Source: an uncultured Alphaproteobacteria bacterium (GTDB lineage: Bacteria > Pseudomonadota > Alphaproteobacteria > HIMB59). From it: 64,000 bases of DNA. Location of the stretch: NCBI GenBank assembly GCA_902555695.1, contig CACDTV010000001.1, positions 19,559 through 83,558 of the forward strand, in the 5' to 3' direction. The notes under the pieces were generated by a model, which was not told where the DNA came from, made no database searches, and saw nothing but the letters and a program-made list of their open reading frames with translations. Within the stretch, counting starts at the first letter, position 1. Every line of letters begins with the position of its first letter. The position numbers were made by a program, and so were the translations under genes. Positions 39,428-48,527 of this stretch are shown one piece after another.

Positions 39428-39453
39428 ACACACAGGGATAGTTCCCTGTGTGT
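39428..39453 (-). terminator. 11-bp stem/4-nt loop hairpin between binding-protein gene and ATPase gene
   Basis: ACACACAGGGA-TAGT-TCCCTGTGTGT; short T-run on the minus strand. Confidence 0.8.
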
Positions 39454-39479
39454 AAAAATTGTTATGAAAAGACTAAAAC

Positions 39480-40523
39480 TTAGTCCCAAGCACCTGAGCA
39501 AAGCTCGTTGATGCCATATAACTTACCATCAAAACCTCTAAGTGCTGTGAAGTCCATAGTGGCACCAGTCACTGAAGGGTTAGGTGTAAAGTTAATGTAG
39601 TTTGCTAGCTCACCGTTCTCCATGTACTCTTTAACAAGAGCTATAGCTAATTGACCTTCATGAAGAGGTGACTGTAGAGTAGTACCAAATTGCTTTCCAT
39701 CAGTAATCATCTGCTTATCACCGTTACACACAGTACCAACTGTAATGACAGCATCACTATCTACACTGCCACTTTTGCCAGTACCTGCATACCAGTCAAC
39801 ATTATAACCAGCTTCTTCTAATGCCTTAATACCACCAGTTAAGATCGCATCGTCCATACCATATACAAAATGAATTCCCTGATCTTTAACTTTAGCTATT
39901 AGCTTAGCTGCTCCTTTATAACCGTTAGCCTGTCCAAATCCCTCACCGATGTCACCGATAAGATTTAAGTCAGTTCCAGCGATAGCTTGTTTGAAAGCAT
40001 TTATTGATAAGCCATATCCACCGTAAGAGTGAGGATATGATAATGCAATTACATTATATCCATCTCCACCTGCAGCTTGTTTCATCTTCATAGCTTTAAC
40101 CATCATCTCACCTGCGTTATAAGCGCGGAGACTATCATCTGGTCCAGCATATCCAAAGATGAATGCTTTATCTTGCTCATTAGGTAACTGATTGATTTTT
40201 AAAACTGGTACTCCAGTTTTAGCAAGCTTTCTTAACGAACCTAAACCTGCAACAGCATCAGGTGGCCACCAAATAAATACATCAGGTAGTGCTCCACTTG
40301 ACAAGTATTGTTCTACTTGTTGGTTTTGCTCTGCTTGGTTATAGTTGTTTTCAAAAACAGTAATATCATAGCCATATTGCTCTGCTGTAGCTTTAATACC
40401 TTTAACGAACGCACCAACATAAGCCTCAGATGACGCAGCATTAAAAGACACGATTTCAACTGCCTTAGCTGAACCGAAAGAAAAGCACATTAGAACAGCT
40501 AATACTTTTATTAGTTTGTTCAT
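39480..40523 (-). CDS. Periplasmic sugar ABC substrate-binding protein
   Basis: Signal peptide MNKLIKVLAVLMCFSFGSAKA; purine-rich SD just upstream of 40523 (ORF track start 40562 less likely). Confidence 0.9.
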   Translation of the reverse strand: MNKLIKVLAVLMCFSFGSAKAVEIVSFNAASSEAYVGAFVKGIKATAEQYGYDITVFENNYNQAEQNQQVEQYLSSGALPDVFIWWPPDAVAGLGSLRKLAKTGVPVLKINQLPNEQDKAFIFGYAGPDDSLRAYNAGEMMVKAMKMKQAAGGDGYNVIALSYPHSYGGYGLSINAFKQAIAGTDLNLIGDIGEGFGQANGYKGAAKLIAKVKDQGIHFVYGMDDAILTGGIKALEEAGYNVDWYAGTGKSGSVDSDAVITVGTVCNGDKQMITDGKQFGTTLQSPLHEGQLAIALVKEYMENGELANYINFTPNPSVTGATMDFTALRGFDGKLYGINELCSGAWD

Positions 40524-40571
40524 ATTGATCCTCCTAAATATCCTTATATAGAAATTATCCATGATTTATTA

Positions 40572-40586
40572 AGAGATTTAATCTCT
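40572..40586. promoter_or_regulatory. Palindrome AGAGAT-TTA-ATCTCT in divergent promoter
   Basis: Perfect 6-3-6 inverted repeat, 3 bp from the 17-bp palindrome. Confidence 0.45.
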
Positions 40587-40589
40587 AAT

Positions 40590-40606
40590 ATATTCAAATT
40601 GAATAT
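40590..40606. promoter_or_regulatory. Palindromic operator candidate ATATTCA-AAT-TGAATAT
   Basis: Perfect 7-3-7 inverted repeat between the divergent binding-protein gene and regulator gene. Confidence 0.65.
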
Positions 40607-40636
40607 TTTAATGAATTTATAATATAATACCCACAA

Positions 40637-42322
40637 ATGAATAGAAACGAGATTACTACTCTTTTAAAATTCGTTGATAAAACAAGACTTTTATTTAACA
40701 GATCTATTTCAATTAAAACAATTGACGCTGATTGGAATATTTTTTCTTACGTTATTATTAACCATCTAGACAATAAAATTACCACTACTACGAGTATCAT
40801 CCAGGCATCAGGTTTGCCATTTGCAACTGGTTTGAGAAGAGTAAAAAAACTTATTCAAGAAAAAAAATTAATACAAAGATCAAAAACAAAATCAGGTAAA
40901 TCGTTTTCTATACATCCAAGTAATAATCTCATTAAAGAATTCACGGATTATTTACTTTCAATCAAAAAAGAGGTGGCCCTGAACTTAGGTTACAGTGATT
41001 TTAATGATAATTATTTTTTTGGAACTTCTCTGTCTGCGGGAAATATTATACCTGCACCAAATGTTATAATTAATCAAAATAAAAAATACAAAAAAATTAA
41101 CTTTCTTGCCAATGATAATCCCACATTTAAAGTGATAGATAAGAATATTGATTTTTTTGAATATATACTTGATTGTGAAATTGAACTTATTATTGAAGGT
41201 GATTTGAAAAAACTACTTAATGTAATAATTAAAAATTCCTCATCAAATAAAAAGTCTAAATTTGACATAGTTGCTTTTAATATTCCATGGATTGGACAGT
41301 TAACTAAATTAAATTGCCTTCTTCCTTTGAATAATTTTGTTAAAGATGTTGGAATAAATTTGAATGACTTTCACTATTCAGGAGTAAGATCAAGTTCTTT
41401 TAATAAAAAACTTTATGGGATTCCGATCGAAGCAATTCCTGATCTATTATTTTATAGAACAGATATTTTTCAAAAATATGCTTTGAGTCCACCAAAAACA
41501 TTTCAGGATTTACTCCATGCCTGTGAGGTATTAAAAGGTGACAAACAGATAGAAAGTCCTATTTCTTGGCCAGCTAAAAAAGGTCAACCACTTGCTACTA
41601 GTTTTATTTTAGCAATGGCAAATTATGGAAAACCATATGTAAACCTTAGGTACATTGGGAAAAATATTTATGATTTAGATGTGGAAAAAATACTATTAAA
41701 AGCAAATTTTTTATCTGATGCATCTTTTGAAGCAGCTAAAATGTTGAAAAAATTGACTTTATACTCGCCAAATGAATTATCTGCTCATTCCAATGATGAA
41801 TGTGTTGAATATTATAGTCAGGGTAAATCAGCTATGGCAATGAATTGGAGTAGTAGAGCCCATTTGTTCGAACTAAATGAGGCTTCACCTGCATATAAAA
41901 AAACTGGTTATTTACCAAGACCTGCTGGAAATTCCTCTTTTCAAGTATCTCCAATAGGTGGATTTTCATTAGGCATACCCTCAAATATCTCTCCTGAAAA
42001 AATACCTTTTGTTATGAAAAATATTCGTAATTTTGTCTCTCCTGAATTTATAAAATATTATATTGAGCATGGTAGTTTATCATCTCCCGTTTTTAGTGTC
42101 GTAAATGATCCTGAAGTGAGAGCTTTAAGTCCAATATTTAATGAAATTGATAAAATGGAAAAGGAGGAAAAAATTATAGAATGGGCAAGATATCCTTTGC
42201 CAACCTATTCAAATATTATTGAAGATGTTGGTCATAAAATTTATGAGTATATTTTTTTGAATAAGGATTTGGAAACCACACTAAAGAGTTGTCAACAAAG
42301 TGCCCAAAAGTATTTAAATTAA
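40637..42322 (+). CDS. Predicted cytoplasmic transcriptional regulator: N-terminal winged-HTH fused to solute-binding protein family 1-like domain
   Basis: wHTH-like TTTSIIQASGLPFATGLRRVKKLIQEKKLIQRSKTKSGKSFSIHP; C-terminal DIVAFNIPWIGQLTKLNCLLPLNNFV...KLYGIPIEAIPDLLFYRTDIFQKYALSPPKTFQDLLHACEVL...YYSQGKSAMAMNWSSRA; no signal peptide. Confidence 0.8.
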   Translation: MNRNEITTLLKFVDKTRLLFNRSISIKTIDADWNIFSYVIINHLDNKITTTTSIIQASGLPFATGLRRVKKLIQEKKLIQRSKTKSGKSFSIHPSNNLIKEFTDYLLSIKKEVALNLGYSDFNDNYFFGTSLSAGNIIPAPNVIINQNKKYKKINFLANDNPTFKVIDKNIDFFEYILDCEIELIIEGDLKKLLNVIIKNSSSNKKSKFDIVAFNIPWIGQLTKLNCLLPLNNFVKDVGINLNDFHYSGVRSSSFNKKLYGIPIEAIPDLLFYRTDIFQKYALSPPKTFQDLLHACEVLKGDKQIESPISWPAKKGQPLATSFILAMANYGKPYVNLRYIGKNIYDLDVEKILLKANFLSDASFEAAKMLKKLTLYSPNELSAHSNDECVEYYSQGKSAMAMNWSSRAHLFELNEASPAYKKTGYLPRPAGNSSFQVSPIGGFSLGIPSNISPEKIPFVMKNIRNFVSPEFIKYYIEHGSLSSPVFSVVNDPEVRALSPIFNEIDKMEKEEKIIEWARYPLPTYSNIIEDVGHKIYEYIFLNKDLETTLKSCQQSAQKYLN

Positions 42323-42323
42323 A

Positions 42324-43145
42324 CTATTTTGTTTCCATTTTTTCTGCAGGCTGAGGAGGTGCAAAAGGATATCCTCCCCACACCGACTGGTCAAAGTTTA
42401 CAACAGAACCTGTCATCATACCTGAGTCATCAGATGCTAAAAATGTAACTGCTTTAGCTACCTCTTTTGGATCAAGCAACCTTCCAAATGGTTGAGCTTT
42501 ACCAGCATCTTCTAACCAATTTTCTGAGGCACCATGATATTTTGTTTGTATCTCATGTTCTCCATCTGAAGCCATCCAACCAATATTTAACTGATTAACT
42601 CTAATTTTATTTTTTAACAAAGCGAATGCTGTATTCCTTGTTAATGTTGCAAGAGCCCCTTTTGATACGCAATAAGTTGATATAAATGGTTGGCCAGTCA
42701 TAGCTGCCACAGATCCAATATTAATAATTGAACCCTCTATGTTTTGTTCAATCATAATTTTCACTGTATCTTGTATAAGAAAATAAGGGCCTTTTAAATT
42801 GGTGCCAATCATTTTATCGAACAGTTCTTCGCTCGTATTAACAATATCTCCCCTATCAGTAATACCGGCAGCGTTTACAAGAACATCCAATCTCCCAAAT
42901 TCTTGTTTGGCAACTGAAACTGCATTTCTACACTCTTGGACCTCTCCAAGGTCTGTTTTTACAAAAATTACTTTACATCCAGTTTCATCTTGAATTTTTT
43001 TTGCTACCTCATTTCCTTTATCCTCTTTTCTACCAATTGTGACAATACCTTCAGCTCCGCTATCGGCAAAATTTTTTGCTATTGCTGCTCCTAAACCTTG
43101 CGTTCCTCCAGTCACTAGTGCAAACTTTCCCTTAATACTATTCAT
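42324..43145 (-). CDS. Short-chain dehydrogenase/reductase
   Basis: LVTGGTQGLGAAIAKNFADSG; YCVSKGALATLTRNTA. Confidence 0.92.
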   Translation of the reverse strand: MNSIKGKFALVTGGTQGLGAAIAKNFADSGAEGIVTIGRKEDKGNEVAKKIQDETGCKVIFVKTDLGEVQECRNAVSVAKQEFGRLDVLVNAAGITDRGDIVNTSEELFDKMIGTNLKGPYFLIQDTVKIMIEQNIEGSIINIGSVAAMTGQPFISTYCVSKGALATLTRNTAFALLKNKIRVNQLNIGWMASDGEHEIQTKYHGASENWLEDAGKAQPFGRLLDPKEVAKAVTFLASDDSGMMTGSVVNFDQSVWGGYPFAPPQPAEKMETK

Positions 43146-44049
43146 CTCTATAATCCTCTATTTCATATCCATACATACTTAAGCATTCTACAAGTTCTTT
43201 ATTTCCAATTTTAGCATATTCAAATGGGTTTGCTTTGGCGGGATCTTGCTCTGCCTCAACAATGAACCATCCTTCGTAATTATTATTTGATAATGTCTCA
43301 ACTACTTCCTTAAAATTAATATTTCCATCTCCAGGCACTGTGAAGGCTCCCTCTAATACAAAATCTAAAAAACTTTTTTTTGATCGATCTAAATCATTTA
43401 CAACCTTTGAGCGAATGTCTTTAGCATGAAAGTGATTTATTCTTTTTGCATATTTATTTATTACCCTCAAAGAGTTGCCTCCTGCAAAGGTCATATGGCC
43501 TGTATCAAATAAGATTTTTACTGCCTCACCTGTGTGGTTCATTAATTTATCAAGCTCATCCTCAGTCTCAATCGCTGTACCCATGTGATGATGAAATGAA
43601 ATTGGCACACCAAAATCTGCACAAAATTCTGCAAATAATGTTAGTTTCCTTCCATACTCTTTAAAATCCTCACTATGTATTTTTCTTTTTGTGTTTAAAG
43701 GAGCATGTCTAATATTTTGGATAGTTCCAGATGTTTCTCCATATGCTAAAACTGCTGCGCCTAGATCTCTGAAAAGAGTGAGTTGTTGAAGGACTTTATC
43801 TTTTTCATTTTCTAGGTCATTATCTAGCACAGTTCCTGAATACCACCCTGATGCCAAGTATAGTTGGTGATTTTTTAAAATTGGACCAAGTTTTTCAGGA
43901 GTTTTTGGAAATTTTCCACCAGTTTCTACACCAGTAAATCCAGCAAGTTTTGACTCACTAAGGCAGGTATCTAAAGAAGTCTCTCCTCCAAGTTCAGGTA
44001 AATCATCATTGGACCATGCTATAGGTGCTATTCCCAATTTTGCTTTCAT
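43138..44049 (-). CDS. iolE: Inosose dehydratase-like TIM-barrel protein
   Basis: LGIAPIAWSNDDLPELGGETSLDTCLSESKLAGFTGVETGGKFP; FHHHMGTAIET; LFDTGHMTFAGG. Confidence 0.87.
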   Translation of the reverse strand: MKAKLGIAPIAWSNDDLPELGGETSLDTCLSESKLAGFTGVETGGKFPKTPEKLGPILKNHQLYLASGWYSGTVLDNDLENEKDKVLQQLTLFRDLGAAVLAYGETSGTIQNIRHAPLNTKRKIHSEDFKEYGRKLTLFAEFCADFGVPISFHHHMGTAIETEDELDKLMNHTGEAVKILFDTGHMTFAGGNSLRVINKYAKRINHFHAKDIRSKVVNDLDRSKKSFLDFVLEGAFTVPGDGNINFKEVVETLSNNNYEGWFIVEAEQDPAKANPFEYAKIGNKELVECLSMYGYEIEDYRDE

Positions 44050-44108
44050 AAACTCCTCCTATGGAAAGATTATAGATAAATAAACCTTTTAAAGAATACT
44101 TAAATTTT

Positions 44109-44121
44109 ATTCAAAATGAAT
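44109..44121. promoter_or_regulatory. Palindromic operator candidate ATTCA-AAA-TGAAT
   Basis: Same core as 35794 and 40590; lies between divergent iolE-like and iolG-like genes. Confidence 0.55.
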
Positions 44122-44165
44122 TTTTTTTTATTTCTAAAATTTAAAGAATACTATAATTCTGTGAT

Positions 44166-45170
44166 ATGAAAAAAGTTAGTATTGCAGTTATTGGGTGCGG
44201 GCGAATTGGCCAAATGCATGCTAAGAATATTCAACTTCATGAACAGACAAATTTAGTATGCATTTATGACCCAAATGAAGAATTTGCAAAAAAAGTATCA
44301 AATGACTTAAACGTACTTGCTGTGGAAAATGTTGATGATATTTTTAACAATAATGATATTGATGCTGTTCTTATATCTTCCCCTACAAATACACATATTG
44401 ATTTCATAGAGAGATCTGTTGCATCAAAAAAACCTGTTTTGTGTGAGAAACCTATTGACCTCGATATAAAAAAAGTTGATGAGTTTTCAAAAAGACTTGA
44501 AGGTAATAAAGTTCCAATTCAATTAGGCTTTAATAGAAGATTTGATCCTGGTCATCAAGCTGCAAAAAAATCTTTTATTAATGGTGAAATTGGTGAGCTT
44601 CATCAGTGTCTGATTACATCTAGAGATCCAGGTCTGCCAAGTTGGGATTATTTAAAAGTGTCTGGTGGGCAATTTAGAGATATGACAATTCATGATTTTG
44701 ATTTAGCTCGTTTTATGCTTGGTGAAGAGCCAGTTAAGGTATTTGCAATTTCTAATGCTTTAATAGATCCAAAAATTAAATCTGAATTAAATGATAGTGA
44801 CACCTTGATGATTATAATGGAAACAGCCTCGGGAAAACAATGTCATATAAACAACTCTAGATCAGCAACTTATGGATATGATCAAAGAGTTGAGTTGTTT
44901 GGTAGCAAAGGGATGGTTATATCTGAAAATAGAAAGCCACATGAATTGAAAAAATACAATTCAGAGTTTGTTGACAAGAGTGAACCCTATTTAAATTTTT
45001 TTATTGAGAGATACCAGGAGTCTTATATGAATTCTATTAGCTCATTTGTCGAAACAATTTTGGAAAAAAAGCCTGTATCTGTTGGCTTTGAGGACGGAAG
45101 AAGAGCTCTTCTCTTAGCCGAAACTGCTTATAAATCTGTCAAAAGTGGGAGGATGGAGAATATTGATTAA
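44166..45170 (+). CDS. iolG: Inositol 2-dehydrogenase-like (Gfo/Idh/MocA)
   Basis: IAVIGCGRIGQMHAKNI; CEKPIDLD; FNRRFDPGHQAAKK; MTIHDFDLARFMLGEEP. Confidence 0.85.
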   Translation: MKKVSIAVIGCGRIGQMHAKNIQLHEQTNLVCIYDPNEEFAKKVSNDLNVLAVENVDDIFNNNDIDAVLISSPTNTHIDFIERSVASKKPVLCEKPIDLDIKKVDEFSKRLEGNKVPIQLGFNRRFDPGHQAAKKSFINGEIGELHQCLITSRDPGLPSWDYLKVSGGQFRDMTIHDFDLARFMLGEEPVKVFAISNALIDPKIKSELNDSDTLMIIMETASGKQCHINNSRSATYGYDQRVELFGSKGMVISENRKPHELKKYNSEFVDKSEPYLNFFIERYQESYMNSISSFVETILEKKPVSVGFEDGRRALLLAETAYKSVKSGRMENID

Positions 45171-45245
45171 ATTTATGCATTTATTCATGAATAATAAATA
45201 ATTGTTATAATTATTTTTTTAAATAATTTTGATATTTAACACTAA

Positions 45246-46067
45246 ATGATTGAAAACAAAGTAAAAACTAAATGGCAAAAAAAAGAAGTGGTTGTTAATA
45301 GCTTTTTATCAATACCTAATACTTTTACTGCTGAAATTATGTCAGAGCAAGGTTATGACTCCCTTACCATTGACTATCAACATGGGATGATTGGCTTTAG
45401 TGATTTATTTAAAATGTTGCAAAGTATTAGAAATAGTGGTGTCACTCCAATCTGTAGAGTTTCAGGATTAGATCACGCAGTAATATCGAAAGTTATGGAT
45501 GCAGGTGCTTTGGGTATCATTTGCCCAATGATTAATAATAAAGAGCAAGCACAAAAACTTGTTCAAGATTGTAAATATCCACCTGTAGGTATTAGAAGTT
45601 TTGGTCCGACGAGAGCTAACTTTTCCGTTAGTTCAAATTATTTTTATGAGTCAAATGAGGGAACGTTTTGTCTTGCCATGATAGAAACTCAAGAAGCATT
45701 TGATAATCTTGATGATATAGCATCCACTCCTGGTCTTGATGGCCTTTATATCGGGACAGCAGATTTAACAATAGGGCTGAACCAAGGAAAGTTAACACCT
45801 GGGTTTGATCGAACAGAACCTGAGATGATTGAGTCTAAAAAGAAAATTTTAGATATTGCTCATAAACATGGAAAAGTTGCATGTCTTCATTGTGGGACTC
45901 CAGAGTATGCTGCCAAGGCATCCGAATGGGGTTTTGATCTTGTGACAATTACAAATGATGTAAGGTTGTTATCTGGAGCAGCAGCCACTCATGTGAGAAA
46001 ATTCAAAGAGCTTACTAATCAAAACTACGATGAGTCTGATAAAGATAATAATCCTAGCTCTTACTAG
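45246..46067 (+). CDS. HpcH/HpaI-family 2-oxo acid aldolase
   Basis: YDSLTIDYQHGMIGFSDL; RVSGLDHAVISKVMDAGALGIICPMI; GLDGLYIGTADL. Confidence 0.9.
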   Translation: MIENKVKTKWQKKEVVVNSFLSIPNTFTAEIMSEQGYDSLTIDYQHGMIGFSDLFKMLQSIRNSGVTPICRVSGLDHAVISKVMDAGALGIICPMINNKEQAQKLVQDCKYPPVGIRSFGPTRANFSVSSNYFYESNEGTFCLAMIETQEAFDNLDDIASTPGLDGLYIGTADLTIGLNQGKLTPGFDRTEPEMIESKKKILDIAHKHGKVACLHCGTPEYAAKASEWGFDLVTITNDVRLLSGAAATHVRKFKELTNQNYDESDKDNNPSSY

Positions 46068-46075
46068 TAAAAATA

Positions 46076-46864
46076 TTATACAGCTTCAAGCTCTTTGGCC
46101 AAATCACCTATTTGAGCACCGCCAGCCATTAAACGCTTAACATCATCTCCACCTAATTCTGATGACTTTCCAGATCCTATTACTTCACCTAAGCTTAAGA
46201 ATGTAAATCGATCAGCAATAAGTCTTGCGTGGATTTCATTGTGAGTAATCAAAATAATAGCTATATTCCCTAATTGTTGGACTTTTTTAATAGTTTTTAA
46301 AACTTCCATTTGTTGTTTTTGCCCAAGTGCAGATGTAGGTTCATCCAAAATTAAAATCTTAGCACCAAAGTATATAGCTCTTGCAATAGCAAGTGTCTGT
46401 CTTTGACCACCTGACATAGTTCCAACTGGCTGAGTAGGATCTGAGATATTTATGCCAATTTTTCCCATTTCAGTAATCGTAATTTCATCCATTTTTTTAA
46501 AATCTAATATTCCAAAAGGGCCAGGTCCTTTTTTTAATTCATTTCCCAAGAAAAAATTTCGTGTAACAGAGGTCAAGGCATTAAGTGCCAGATCTTGATA
46601 GACAGTTCCAATACCTGCACTAGTAGCCTCTCTTGGAGAGCTAAATTTTACTTCACTTCCCCCAACTTTAATAATTCCAGAAGTTGGCTGGTGAACTCCT
46701 GATAAGACTTTAATAAGAGTGGACTTTCCAGCACCGTTATCACCTAGTAATGCGTGAACTTCTCCTGGTAGGACATTTAAAGAGACACCATTTAAAGCTG
46801 TAAATGTTCCAAACTTTTTTACAAGATCTGTAATTTCTATAAATGGTGAATTATTGTTTTCCAT
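46076..46864 (-). CDS. Sugar ABC transporter ATP-binding protein (single ATPase domain, FrcA-like)
   Basis: GDNGAGKSTLIKVLSGVH; MSGGQRQTLAIARAI; LDEPTSALG. Confidence 0.93.
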   Translation of the reverse strand: MENNNSPFIEITDLVKKFGTFTALNGVSLNVLPGEVHALLGDNGAGKSTLIKVLSGVHQPTSGIIKVGGSEVKFSSPREATSAGIGTVYQDLALNALTSVTRNFFLGNELKKGPGPFGILDFKKMDEITITEMGKIGINISDPTQPVGTMSGGQRQTLAIARAIYFGAKILILDEPTSALGQKQQMEVLKTIKKVQQLGNIAIILITHNEIHARLIADRFTFLSLGEVIGSGKSSELGGDDVKRLMAGGAQIGDLAKELEAV

Positions 46865-46866
46865 AA

Positions 46867-48450
46867 CTAAATACTACCCATAATTCGTTTTCTAATATTT
46901 TCGTTAGTCAAAGCAGAAGCTATGATTACTAACCCTAAGAATACTCTATAAAATGATCCGTCTATGCCTGGAATATAAAAGAATGCTTCTTTAGCAACAC
47001 CAAATATAAATGCGCCTACAACAATACCGAGTATGGTGCCAAAACCTCCTGTTAAAACAACGCCACCAATCACAGCTGCAGCAATTGCCTCTAATTCTTT
47101 TAAATTACCTTTAGCCGCGTCTGCTGTATTAACTTCAAAAACTTGAGCGGTTGCAAAAATTGTTGCACAAAAAGCAGAAAACATAAATAGAGATACTTTA
47201 ACCTTATCTGTAGGTACACCATTTGCCTTGGCTGCACTCAGATTTCCACCAGTTGAGTAAATCCAGTTACCTGCTTGAGTTTTGCTCAGAACAATGTAAC
47301 AAATAATCGCTAAAATTAGCCAAATCATGACGCAGGAATATAATCCAGAGGCAAACTGATTTCCAAAATTATTAGTGTTCCAGTCAACCGGGTAATAAAG
47401 CCAATCAAAAACAGGTTCTAAAATATCTCCACCAAAAAAATTCGCAACGGGGCGAGCAGTAATGAGAGAGTCAATGTAAACTCTTGCTATATCAACATCA
47501 GTAACTGTTTTTGGTACTACTGGATCGATTTGAAAGTTAGCAATTTTTTCTTGAATCATGCCAACCATATAATCATTTCCACTTTGCTGAGCGTTTGCTA
47601 AAGCCTCTTGTAAAGGTTTAGTTCCTTTATCAAGCAAAATTTGTGTCTTGGCTTCGGCTACTCTTTGGTAAGTGTATTCTAATCTATCTGTAATTGTTGC
47701 AACTGTATCAGCTGGTATATCTTTGGCTATAGCTACTAAATCAGCTTCCGGTAAAGCTTTTGCTTTTTCTCTTACCATTTCTCCATGGCCAGGGACATTT
47801 ACAATATTTTTTATATCTGGAATCTCTGTGACAGTAGTCGCCCCTTTTGTCTGATCTGGTCTATGATTAAAAGATCTTAGAGAAACTTCTGTTAATCCTC
47901 TGAGAAAAAATAAGCCCCCAAGTGTAACAATAAATGATGGCAAACCAGACTTCACAACAATAGTTCCTTGTAACCAACCAAAAAATAAAGTGAAGCATAA
48001 AGTTATAAAGATAGCTAAAATTGGAGAGACATCAGAGATGTGAAATAATGTGTAAAATTCAATATGAAAACCACCCTCGAAAGATATGTAAGGTATGATG
48101 ACTGAAAAACCCCATCTTAAAATCATTGCCATGCAGGCACCAGCGAAACCAATCATTGATCCGATTGAAAGATCAAATTCTCCAGCGATTATTAATAAAC
48201 CTGCTCCTATTGCAATTATACCTAATTGAGAAATAACTCTTAAAAAATTTCTAATACCAAGAGCATTAAAACCCTCACCGGTAAAGGGGTTCCATGACAT
48301 CTCCCCGGCTGGAATTGAAAAGTAGCCCAACATACCAAATAAAAGGAGCATCACTCCAATTGGACCGACTTCTGGTCTAGATATTAATGCTGTAAACCAT
48401 GTCTTTTTTTGATGTCTATCTGACTCTTGTCTTTGAGTTGTAGCTGACAT
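46867..48450 (-). CDS. Sugar ABC transporter permease with large hydrophilic insertion
   Basis: GEFDLSIGSMIGF; VIGGVVLTGGFGT; insertion from about FNHRPDQTKGATTVTE to VDWNTNNFG. Confidence 0.9.
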   Translation of the reverse strand: MSATTQRQESDRHQKKTWFTALISRPEVGPIGVMLLLFGMLGYFSIPAGEMSWNPFTGEGFNALGIRNFLRVISQLGIIAIGAGLLIIAGEFDLSIGSMIGFAGACMAMILRWGFSVIIPYISFEGGFHIEFYTLFHISDVSPILAIFITLCFTLFFGWLQGTIVVKSGLPSFIVTLGGLFFLRGLTEVSLRSFNHRPDQTKGATTVTEIPDIKNIVNVPGHGEMVREKAKALPEADLVAIAKDIPADTVATITDRLEYTYQRVAEAKTQILLDKGTKPLQEALANAQQSGNDYMVGMIQEKIANFQIDPVVPKTVTDVDIARVYIDSLITARPVANFFGGDILEPVFDWLYYPVDWNTNNFGNQFASGLYSCVMIWLILAIICYIVLSKTQAGNWIYSTGGNLSAAKANGVPTDKVKVSLFMFSAFCATIFATAQVFEVNTADAAKGNLKELEAIAAAVIGGVVLTGGFGTILGIVVGAFIFGVAKEAFFYIPGIDGSFYRVFLGLVIIASALTNENIRKRIMGSI

Positions 48451-48487
48451 GCTTAAATGTAAATAAATACTCTCTGTAGTTTATAAA

Positions 48488-48513
48488 AAAGTGGGCAATA
48501 AATTGCCCACTTT
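48488..48513 (-). terminator. 11-bp stem/4-nt loop hairpin with T-tail between binding-protein gene and permease gene
   Basis: AAAGTGGGCAA-TAAA-TTGCCCACTTT; T-run on minus strand. Confidence 0.85.
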
Positions 48514-48527
48514 GAGATTAAATAAAA

